Positions 6,689-13,051 of a stretch of 15,824 nucleotides of DNA are shown here, one piece after another (position 1 is the stretch's first letter; the number at the start of each line of letters is the position of its first letter). Origin of the DNA: Butyrivibrio sp. (GTDB lineage: Bacteria > Bacillota_A > Clostridia > Lachnospirales > Lachnospiraceae); the NCBI GenBank assembly GCA_017996845.1, contig JAGOGF010000049.1, forward strand, positions 1 to 15,824, in the 5' to 3' direction. Under the pieces are notes generated by a model. It did not search any database and was not told the origin of the DNA. It saw only the letters and a list, made by a program, of their open reading frames with translations. A program made the position numbers and the translations under genes.

Positions 6689-6700
6689 ATTGTGTGCAAT
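6689..6700. promoter_or_regulatory. Probable OhrR operator
   Basis: The perfect inverted repeat ATTG-TGTG-CAAT sits within AAATTGTGTGCAAT. It closely resembles the core AAATTGTATACAATT of the Bacillus subtilis ohrA operator as I recall it. It lies about 8-20 bases downstream of the predicted start of the ohrR transcript, where a bound repressor would block transcription. Confidence 0.6.
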
Positions 6701-6714
6701 CTTTATAAGAACAG

Positions 6715-6743
6715 ATTTTATGCGTATTATTATATTTTGTCAA
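6715..6743 (-). promoter_or_regulatory. Near-consensus SigA promoter of ohrR
   Basis: Minus-strand TTGACA (6743-6738), exactly 17 bases, then TAAAAT (6720-6715). This is the best promoter match in the window. It begins five bases after the stop codon of the upstream DUF4422 gene, so ohrR has its own promoter although no terminator separates the two genes. Confidence 0.85.
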
Positions 6744-6747
6744 TCCC

Positions 6748-7803
6748 TCACATTTTTTCCGCTATCTTCCGGGCAATCATGATTGCTTCCGGGCTGAATC
6801 TCTGTTGCTCCAAAAAAGTATCATCCTCAGGTCTTGGAACCCCGCTTGCCTGTCTCTCCATTACCGCATCCAGTTCTTTAAACATTTCTGTAAGTGTTTG
6901 AAAATCACTGCATTGATCCAAAATACAGCTGCCCTGCGCATCCATCTCATATTCCGCAGTTGCAATCACCTGCATTGCCGCTTTCAGATCTCCGTATACA
7001 TCAGATGCTTCCATCAGGACGTCCGGACGAACCGCCAGGCAGTTGAGAAAGTATTGCTTCGCTCCCTGAATGTCTTTCTCTCTGAAATATTGTACAAGCC
7101 GTTCTTCCATTTCTCTGGTTTCTTTTTTTTCTCCAATCATTCCAACTTTGCATTCATAAACTTTTAACCGATTCACTTTTAACCAGACCAGTAGAAGAAT
7201 TTCAGAAATAAATCCATACAATCTCTTCTGATACCCATCATATCCATTCATATCAATCTGCTGCTCCGCTTTGGAAAAGATCCCAAAGAGCCAGGCCGCA
7301 TAAGCATCAAAATTTTTTTTTGAAGTAATCAACATATTCCCGAAATAAGTTTTTGTGTCATGCACGGTTTTCAGAAATGTTTCATAATAGCGCGGTTCTG
7401 TCTTTCTGATTATCTCTGCAACAATATCCATATCCTTTTGATTATGATCAACCGCGAATCCATCGTAATAGGTACAATTAAGCTGAATCTGCTTTGTCGT
7501 AATCAAATCATAATTTTCCAATATTTGTCTGATCTGCCCTTCTTTCAACAGCCTGCCGTTCTCATCGATCAAAAAACGTCTGTAATGACACATTCCGATA
7601 TAATCATCTGCCTGATCATTTTTCCATAACCAGTACATCCCGGTCAACTCACTATAAAAGGGATTTTGGGCTGAAATATTTTCTCCGGTATCATCCCCCA
7701 TATACCCCAATGGTTCCTGTATGGCTCTCCCCACCTGCATGGGAACGTATAGTGAATCAGAGGGCATCTGGCATTTTTTATGCGTCATTGCATATATTTT
7801 CAT
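6748..7803 (-). CDS. DUF4422 (glycosyltransferase-like) protein with helical C-terminal tail
   Basis: The first two thirds match the DUF4422 family, usually found in capsule and exopolysaccharide loci and thought to be glycosyltransferase-like. Motifs are MKIYAMTHKKCQMPSDSLYVPMQVGRA at the start, GYMGDDTGENISAQNPFYSELTGMYWLWKN, then DYIGMCHYRRFL, and further on a TYFGNMLI strand and YQKRLYGFISEILLLVWL. Residues after about 230 are charged and helical (EKKETREMEERLVQYFREK onward) and do not look like the core family. The frame extends to an ATG at 7824. The ATG at 7803 starts exactly at the family N-terminus and has GGGGA 10 bases upstream, so it is used. It begins 22 bases after the rarA stop with no other glycan genes nearby, an odd setting for this family. 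Confidence 0.75.
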   Translation of the reverse strand: MKIYAMTHKKCQMPSDSLYVPMQVGRAIQEPLGYMGDDTGENISAQNPFYSELTGMYWLWKNDQADDYIGMCHYRRFLIDENGRLLKEGQIRQILENYDLITTKQIQLNCTYYDGFAVDHNQKDMDIVAEIIRKTEPRYYETFLKTVHDTKTYFGNMLITSKKNFDAYAAWLFGIFSKAEQQIDMNGYDGYQKRLYGFISEILLLVWLKVNRLKVYECKVGMIGEKKETREMEERLVQYFREKDIQGAKQYFLNCLAVRPDVLMEASDVYGDLKAAMQVIATAEYEMDAQGSCILDQCSDFQTLTEMFKELDAVMERQASGVPRPEDDTFLEQQRFSPEAIMIARKIAEKM

Positions 7804-7825
7804 TTTTGTTTTATCCCCAGCCATA

Positions 7826-9166
7826 TTATTGATCAGAAAAGTCCGCCTTTTGATGCATTTTCTTCCACTCTTTTATCTTCTCAAGTCTTTCTCCAAACTG
7901 AACTTCGCTGCCTTGTTTCGTAGGCCTGTAATAAGTCTTTTCCTTGAGCGAATCGGGAAGACACTGCATATTTGTCAGCTTATCCTGTGTATCATGTGCA
8001 TACTGATAATTTTTACCGTAATTTAAATCTTTCATCAGACCAGTAGGGGCATTGCGGATCACAAGAGGAACCGGTTCTGCCAATTGCGCAAGCGCATCCT
8101 CTCTGGCTTCACCATATGCGGTATACAATGCATTTGATTTGGGTGCAAGGGACATATAGACCACAGCTTCTGTCAGATGTACCGTACACTCCGGCATCCC
8201 GATCAGATGACATGCCTGATAAGCAGCTACCGCAATGGTAAGTGCCTGTATGTCTGCAAGACCAATATCTTCCGCTGCAAACCTGGTAACCCTTCTTGCC
8301 ACATAAAGAGGATCTTCTCCTGCTTCCAACATTCTGGCAAGCCAATATACTGCAGCATCCGGATCTGAATTCCGCATGGACTTATGTAACGCTGAAATCA
8401 AATTGTAGTGTTCTTCTCCATTCCTGTCATATAACAGAGACTTTCTGGAAATGCACTGTTCCAATGTTTCTTTTGCTACATTTATTGTTCCGTCAACCTG
8501 AATTTCTCCGTTCAAAACAACCATTTCCAATGTTGAAAGGGCACTTCTGGCATCCCCATTTGCAAAAACAGCAATCATTTCCAACATCTCTTCCGATATG
8601 CAGATTCGTTGATTGCCAAAACCATGCGGATTCTTTATTGCATTATGCAAAAGTCCAATCAGATCCTGTGTTGTAAGCGCCTGCAGGACAAATACCTTAC
8701 ATCTTGACAAAAGAGCACTATTGATCTCAAACGATGGGTTTTCTGTTGTTGCACCAATCAAAATGATGCTTCCTTTTTCCACAAAAGGCAGAAATGCATC
8801 CTGCTGCGCCTTATTGAAACGATGGATTTCATCTACAAAGACAATCGTTCTGGTACCATAAATCCGGTTGTCTTCCGCTTCCTTCATAACCGTTCGAATT
8901 TCCTTAATGCCACTTGATACCGCCGAAAAATCAATAAAAGACGCTTTTGTCGTTGTAGCAATAATCTGTGCCAGCGTTGTTTTTCCTACGCCTGGCGGTC
9001 CCCAGAATATCATGGATGAGATCTGATCGCTTTCAATCAGTTTTCTAAGCACTTTGCCTTCTCCCAGAAGATGCTTCTGACCTGCAAATTCATCCAATGA
9101 CTTTGGTCGAAGTCTTGCCGCAAGCGGTTGTGGAACCATATTATTAAAAAATGACATCTGCTCCAT
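7826..9166 (-). CDS. rarA: RarA/MgsA replication-associated recombination AAA+ ATPase
   Basis: This cytoplasmic AAA+ protein (446 aa, family-typical) acts at stalled replication forks and is related to clamp-loader subunits and eukaryotic WRNIP1. The order seen is an N-terminal PLAARLRPKSLDEFAGQ segment, Walker A GPPGVGKT (56-63), Walker B VFVDEIHRF (Asp112-Glu113), sensor 1 GATTENPSFE (139-148) and a probable arginine finger in ALLSRC (Arg155). The C-terminal lid and tetramerisation part includes SDPDAAVYWLARMLEAGEDPLYVARR and ends with the KNYQYAHD and YYRPTKQGSE signatures of this family. GAGG sits five bases before the ATG. It follows the polytopic membrane protein by 34 bases and may share its transcript. 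Confidence 0.95.
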   Translation of the reverse strand: MEQMSFFNNMVPQPLAARLRPKSLDEFAGQKHLLGEGKVLRKLIESDQISSMIFWGPPGVGKTTLAQIIATTTKASFIDFSAVSSGIKEIRTVMKEAEDNRIYGTRTIVFVDEIHRFNKAQQDAFLPFVEKGSIILIGATTENPSFEINSALLSRCKVFVLQALTTQDLIGLLHNAIKNPHGFGNQRICISEEMLEMIAVFANGDARSALSTLEMVVLNGEIQVDGTINVAKETLEQCISRKSLLYDRNGEEHYNLISALHKSMRNSDPDAAVYWLARMLEAGEDPLYVARRVTRFAAEDIGLADIQALTIAVAAYQACHLIGMPECTVHLTEAVVYMSLAPKSNALYTAYGEAREDALAQLAEPVPLVIRNAPTGLMKDLNYGKNYQYAHDTQDKLTNMQCLPDSLKEKTYYRPTKQGSEVQFGERLEKIKEWKKMHQKADFSDQ

Positions 9167-9200
9167 ACGTGCCTCACAAAATTACTTTATTCCAGTTTCA

Positions 9201-9836
9201 TCAGTGACGAATTCCACACCATATTTTCTTCAGTCCAAAAGCGATCAATAGATTTATTCCCAATAGTACGAATATCCATAATAATGAAATCATAAATGAT
9301 TGTCTGTATACCATCAGAAACGGATATGGGCCTTCGTATAACCGCAAAATATTCCACATAAATGAAAATATTGCATAAACTGCGGTTGGAACAAGTGCTG
9401 CAAAAAGACATAATGTTCCATCTTCTTTTTCAAAAAAAACGAAAGAGATGAAAGAAATCACAGGCGCAAGGAGATGGAATCCAAGATTGTGTCCGGATAA
9501 CAGCAGTTTAGTATATCCTCCCGCTCCCACCATAGGCGCAAGTACTGTCACAACTACAATAAATGTAAGTGTCAGGCAGCAAGTTGCTACATAGCGGGAA
9601 AGATAAATCCATTCTGGCAGTTTTTCTTTCTTACGCATCGTTATAATTGAAACAAACAAATAGGCTGTTGAAACAAACAATGTAAGCAAATTGCTGTCTT
9701 CTGTATAATATACAAATATTTCCCAACCTTCTTTTGCCACAACATCCGTTATGAAAGATAGTTCCAGTACAAAAAGAATCAGATTCAGTACAAATGCAAT
9801 TTTTCTGCTCCGTATGATCTTATCCTCTGTTTTCAA
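9201..9836 (-). CDS. Polytopic membrane protein (Pr6Pr-like), translationally overlapping tetR
   Basis: This hydrophobic protein of about 211 aa has six likely membrane spans and carries FVYYTEDSNLLTLFVSTAYL, SGHNLGFHLLAPVISFISFVFFE and NILRLYEGPYPFL. These resemble the Pr6Pr-type six-span family, whose function I do not know. The frame stays open to an ATG at 9944, but that would overlap the TetR gene by 125 bases, and those extra residues are hydrophilic and read as a shadow of it. The TTG at 9836 gives MKTEDKIIRSRKIAFVLNLILF, a normal basic start before the first span, and overlaps the tetR stop by 17 bases. There is no good ribosome site, so translational coupling to tetR is likely. It may be the target or effector of that regulator. 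Confidence 0.65.
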   Translation of the reverse strand: MKTEDKIIRSRKIAFVLNLILFVLELSFITDVVAKEGWEIFVYYTEDSNLLTLFVSTAYLFVSIITMRKKEKLPEWIYLSRYVATCCLTLTFIVVVTVLAPMVGAGGYTKLLLSGHNLGFHLLAPVISFISFVFFEKEDGTLCLFAALVPTAVYAIFSFMWNILRLYEGPYPFLMVYRQSFMISLLWIFVLLGINLLIAFGLKKIWCGIRH

Positions 9837-10422
9837 AAAAATCGCTTTGCAATATTGTGCACAGAAATTCTCTGGCCTCTTTTCTGACCTGCTCAATTGG
9901 CTTTCCTTCCTTTTTTCCTTCTGCAAAGTATCCCCATATGCCATTGCAGAAAAATGCTGATACCATATTCAGCGAATAAATTGTCTTCAAGTTATTTTTT
10001 TGAAAAAATTCGCTGATTTCTTTCATAATAATATCAGAAAGTGCCTGATAAAGGTATAAGCCATTTTTTATATACACACGCGCCAATGGAGAATTTTCTT
10101 TACCAAAAAGGCTGATCAGACACTCGAGAATATTACAGCAGCTCTCGAGCAGATCTCCATTTTTATTATTTTCCTTCTCGCGCTTTTGAAATTCCTGTTT
10201 TACAGATACTGCTACTTCCCGATACAGCTCCTTGGCCAGCGCATATTTGTCAGAATAATAGGTATAAAAGGTAATTGTCGTAATTCCCGCCGCCTGACAT
10301 ATCTGCCTGACAGAAATATCAGAAAACACACACTCAGAAAGGAGCCTGGTAAGGGCTCCTTTCAGCTTTTTTCTGGTTTTCTGTATTCTCAGGTCCTCTT
10401 TCTGTTCTTCACTGAGACTCAT
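9820..10422 (-). CDS. TetR/AcrR-family transcriptional regulator
   Basis: This 200-aa regulator has an N-terminal helix-turn-helix domain (about 12-62). It includes RKKLKGALTRLLSECVFSDISVRQICQAAGITTITFYTYYSDKYALAKEL, with the typical recognition-helix TFYTYYSDK segment. The C-terminal ligand/dimer domain (about 75-195) has ARVYIKNGLYLYQALSDIIMKEISEFF and AFFCNGIWGYFAEGKKEGKP, resembling the TetR_C_7 type found with DhaS-like regulators. AGGAG lies about ten bases before the ATG, inside the end of the zinc-ribbon gene, and the two genes are separated by one base (TAA-A-ATG). The close packing suggests it controls its own operon, including the membrane protein that follows. The ligand is unknown. 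Confidence 0.88.
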   Translation of the reverse strand: MSLSEEQKEDLRIQKTRKKLKGALTRLLSECVFSDISVRQICQAAGITTITFYTYYSDKYALAKELYREVAVSVKQEFQKREKENNKNGDLLESCCNILECLISLFGKENSPLARVYIKNGLYLYQALSDIIMKEISEFFQKNNLKTIYSLNMVSAFFCNGIWGYFAEGKKEGKPIEQVRKEAREFLCTILQSDFFENRG

Positions 10423-10423
10423 T

Positions 10424-10888
10424 TTATTTCTGCTCCTGATCTACTACATCCTGTACTACCTTATAACCACAACTGCCACAGAACATTGCACCTTCCGCAA
10501 GATCTGCACCGCATTTCGGACATACTTTCTTATCCGGTTCCGCTGGTTCAACATGAACAATCTGCTGCCCGCACTTAGGGCAATATTGAATATCACGCGC
10601 AATTTCTTCTCCGCAGTTTGGACATACATCCACATTTTTTATGTCACGAATTTTTTCCTTATCTGCTTTTATTTTCTCACTGTATTCTTCATACTCTTTT
10701 CTGAATACTTCTACTGTTTCCTCTTGCGCGCTGATCAGTTCCGGATGTTCCATCACATACTGTCCCAGCTTCTCATAACTCTCTCTGACTTTGGATTCAT
10801 AAGAGCTGATCTCCAGATTGATTCTCGTAATCTCTGTCAGATCTTTTGTTTTTGATGCTAAATTATTAAAGCTGTCCTTCCATGCCAT
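10424..10888 (-). CDS. Coiled-coil protein with two C-terminal zinc ribbons
   Basis: This 154-aa protein has an N-terminal helical, coiled-coil-like part (about 1-82, MAWKDSFNNLASKTKDLTEI onward). Two zinc-ribbon modules follow: Cys89/92/103/106 (CPNCGEE to YCPKCGQ) and Cys123/126/137/140 (CPKCGAD to FCGSCGY). Such double zinc-ribbon proteins are common and mostly uncharacterised in Firmicutes. No membrane segment was seen. The frame extends to an ATG at 10927, but AAAGGAGG lies eight to nine bases before the ATG at 10888, which fixes the start. It is the first gene of the tightly packed tetR cluster. Confidence 0.85.
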   Translation of the reverse strand: MAWKDSFNNLASKTKDLTEITRINLEISSYESKVRESYEKLGQYVMEHPELISAQEETVEVFRKEYEEYSEKIKADKEKIRDIKNVDVCPNCGEEIARDIQYCPKCGQQIVHVEPAEPDKKVCPKCGADLAEGAMFCGSCGYKVVQDVVDQEQK

Positions 10889-11037
10889 TTTTAATTCCTC
10901 CTTTAAGTGTTTGTTGTTGCAGAACATACGTTAGCATGTAATAACTATGCATCCTTTTATCCAGTGCATAAACCGTATTTTCTGCGATTTAAAGGCTTCT
11001 AAAAACGTTTTTTGAACAAGTAACTGTCTGAATTCTA

Positions 11038-11043
11038 ATTATA
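11038..11043 (-). promoter_or_regulatory. Possible -10 element for the zinc-ribbon/tetR/rarA run
   Basis: A perfect TATAAT reads on the minus strand at 11043-11038, about 150 bases before the zinc-ribbon start. The matching -35 (TTAAAG-like) is weak. The leader also holds an inverted repeat TATGCA-N13-TGCATA near 10947-10971, which could be a TetR-type operator. Low confidence. Confidence 0.3.
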
Positions 11044-11064
11044 TACAGTATAGCATTGCCTTTA

Positions 11065-11138
11065 ATATAAAGAAAGAGACGTACCGCAACGAAACAAAGT
11101 ATTTCCTACTCTATATCATTTTAGAGAAACAGCGTCTC
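11065..11138 (-). terminator. Possible weak terminator of the SGNH hydrolase gene
   Basis: The minus-strand arms GAGACG (11138-11133) and CGTCTC (11081-11076) enclose an inner CTCTA/TAGAG hairpin overlapping the stop codon, followed by the T-rich TTTCTTTAT. The large loop and overlap with coding sequence make this uncertain. Confidence 0.3.
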
Positions 11139-11651
11139 ATATATAACCTGCGCAGTCAGAACTGATCCATTCATAGAAGCATGCTCCCCATCCTGTGCAT
11201 ATAGCTCTATTTCCGGATGTTCATGTTGATATTGCCACCATCTGCGTCCTACCGGAGCAACTTTTACTCCATAAACATTTCCCATTCCCTCATATATTTC
11301 TGCCATATCTTCCTGGCCGGCTTCATTATTTTTTTGTGTCCAGGTCATGAAAAGGCAGGGTTCTCCGCCAGCATTTATAACTTCCTTGATCAATGTATCA
11401 GCACCTGCAAACATCTGCGCATGATCACCCATAGGATGTGCCAGATGCTGCAAAACCACACAATCATAATGTCCATGTCTGATATTGAAAAGTGCTTCTG
11501 GTGACTGTGCATGATAGTCAAACCCCACCCCCGGTGTAGCAATCATAACCGTTTCAACTTTGCCAACCCCGTTTTTTTCACATATTCCCCGAAATATTTC
11601 CGGCATATCATTGCAATAGGTATGACTGTTTCCAATAAAAAGAATTTTCAT
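11121..11651 (-). CDS. Small SGNH/GDSL-type hydrolase
   Basis: This 176-aa protein has the SGNH fold layout: block I FIGNSHTYCNDMP with nucleophile Ser9, a conserved Gly region near TPGVGF, VVLQHLAHP near 65-72, and block V DGEHASMNGSVLTAQVIYETLF with catalytic Asp154 and His157. The family (close in style to DUF4886-type proteins) covers esterases and carbohydrate deacetylases. There is no signal peptide, so it probably acts in the cytoplasm. The block III position, usually Gly-x-Asn-Asp, reads QHLAHP, so the oxyanion Asn is not obvious. The ribosome site is weak (GGACGG about ten bases off). It is divergent from the secreted repeat protein. Confidence 0.75.
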   Translation of the reverse strand: MKILFIGNSHTYCNDMPEIFRGICEKNGVGKVETVMIATPGVGFDYHAQSPEALFNIRHGHYDCVVLQHLAHPMGDHAQMFAGADTLIKEVINAGGEPCLFMTWTQKNNEAGQEDMAEIYEGMGNVYGVKVAPVGRRWWQYQHEHPEIELYAQDGEHASMNGSVLTAQVIYETLFL

Positions 11652-11747
11652 TTTATACCGTCCGCATTCATTATTTGCTTATTTATCAGTATATTACTTT
11701 TGCTTGTCTTTTTCTTCTATCGTTTATCCTTCGTTTTGGGTTTCATT

Positions 11748-11793
11748 TATCCGTACACACCGGATAGATAAACCTCCCTGTATGATGTATAAT
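11748..11793 (+). promoter_or_regulatory. Promoter region with inverted repeat upstream of the repeat protein
   Basis: A -10 TATAAT at 11788-11793 lacks a good -35. At that distance lies an inverted repeat TATCCG-tacacac-CGGATA (11748-11766, extendable by one G-T and one T-A pair). A DNA-binding activator or repressor could use this site, or it may be a chance hairpin. Transcription would begin near 11800, giving a leader of about 47 bases. Confidence 0.4.
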
Positions 11794-11846
11794 ATAAAAT
11801 GTATAACCTACATTTAGTAATTGTTACAGGATACGAGGAGGTAATT

Positions 11847-12884
11847 ATGATTAAAACAAAAATAGCAGGATTCTGCGCCGCAGCTTGTCTGGCTATTACA
11901 ATGGCAGGAACCATCAGTGAGATTCCGGTTGTCGAGGCCGTAAGCAGCACGACCGTTACCGGAACGCTTCAAAGCGGGACTACTGATACTCTCATGTACC
12001 TGTCCACCACAGGGGGTACTATGGAGATCAAAATAAACAGCGATACCGATACCAGTGACTGTAAAGTCCTTCTGCCAGATAAAAAAGTTTCTGTAACCTG
12101 CTACCGGGGTGGTGATGCCTATATGCATGCATCAAAAATTGCAAGTCCCGATGCTGCTTCCAATGTAACTGTTGATACACGCTCCACTGCTACCGTGGAA
12201 GGCACTGTTCTGACAGGGACAACGGACGATTTGATGTATTTTTCTACAAGTGCAGGCACAATGCAGATCAAAATTGACAGCAATACGGATATGAGCGGAT
12301 GTACTGTTGTCACGCTTGGAAAAAAGCTGGTCGTAACATGTGGACGTGGTTCTGATGCTTATATGCATGCAATTAAGATTGCAGATAGTGTATCACCTTC
12401 CAGCAGCACAACTGCTATTATAAATGGTGTTACCATGCCAAATATTACAGGCACAGTAGCTGCAAACACGACCGCCAGTTACCTTTATTTCTCCACCAGT
12501 TCAGGGCTTATGGAGATTAAAATTGACAGCAGTACCGATTTAAGTGAATGTAAAACACTGATTCCAGGTCAGTCTATTTCCGTTGCTTGCTACCGTGGTT
12601 CTGATGCAGTTATGCATGCCGGCAGAATTATTGACAATACCATCAGTTCTTCTGTGCAGGCAACAGTTAATACCGCAAAAACCACAACAGTGACTGGAAC
12701 TGTCACCACGGACACTTCTTCTCAGCTGCTGTATCTTTCTACAAGCGGTGGAACCATGCAGATTCGGCTTGATGGCAATACCAGTATGAATGGCTGTATT
12801 CTTGTTGTAGGTGAAACCGTTCAGGTAACCTTTGCCGGAGGATCCGATTCCTACCTGCATGCAGTAAATATCCAGGCAAATTGA
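11847..12884 (+). CDS. Secreted protein of four Cys-containing beta-rich repeats
   Basis: This 345-aa protein has a signal peptide (basic MIKTK, hydrophobic 7-22, likely cleavage after VVEA near 31). Four repeats of about 64 residues follow, near 35-98, 115-178, 198-261 and 280-342. Each reads approximately V-x-GT-x-x-x-x-T-x-x-x-L-Y/M-x-ST-x-x-G-x-M-x-IKIDS-x-TD-x-S-x-C, then V-x-C-x-RG-SDA-x-MHA-x-I. Repeats 1-3 hold two Cys 13 residues apart (72/85, 152/165, 235/248). Repeat 4 keeps the first (317) but has Phe329 in place of the second. Ser/Thr-rich linkers join them. The strand pattern resembles small OB-like barrels such as DUF5666, which is inference. There is no LPXTG, membrane tail or known surface-binding domain, so the protein is presumably released. 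GAGGAGG five bases before the ATG fixes the start. I do not recognise a function. Confidence 0.8.
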   Translation: MIKTKIAGFCAAACLAITMAGTISEIPVVEAVSSTTVTGTLQSGTTDTLMYLSTTGGTMEIKINSDTDTSDCKVLLPDKKVSVTCYRGGDAYMHASKIASPDAASNVTVDTRSTATVEGTVLTGTTDDLMYFSTSAGTMQIKIDSNTDMSGCTVVTLGKKLVVTCGRGSDAYMHAIKIADSVSPSSSTTAIINGVTMPNITGTVAANTTASYLYFSTSSGLMEIKIDSSTDLSECKTLIPGQSISVACYRGSDAVMHAGRIIDNTISSSVQATVNTAKTTTVTGTVTTDTSSQLLYLSTSGGTMQIRLDGNTSMNGCILVVGETVQVTFAGGSDSYLHAVNIQAN

Positions 12885-12948
12885 TATCGTATTGCAACCC
12901 AAGTTTTTCTTATAAAAAGTTTTTTTCATTTTATACACAAGGATCATC

Positions 12949-12994
12949 AAAAACACAGGAGTTATCCACTTTTTGGGATAACTCCTGTGTTTTT
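12949..12994. terminator. Strong bidirectional terminator
   Basis: A perfect 19-bp inverted repeat (12949-12967 and 12976-12994, with the core ACACAGGAGTTATCC) has an eight-base loop. Runs of A on the left and T on the right serve both strands. It lies between the convergent repeat-protein and malic-enzyme genes and can terminate each. Confidence 0.92.
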
Positions 12995-13051
12995 ATTCAA
13001 ATAATATTTAAGGTAACTTCTTCTGCATTTTGCAATCTGCCAGATCAAACC

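Noticed and set aside
12119..12130. Repeated TATATGCATGCA stretches considered as regulatory or mobile repeats
   Set aside because: They encode the conserved YMHA motif in the same frame of successive protein repeats, so they are explained by coding duplication.
11814..12956. Several antisense frames with repeated sequence across the repeat-protein gene
   Set aside because: Their internal repeats simply mirror the four sense repeats. None has a good start context, and the sense frame has a signal peptide and a perfect SD.
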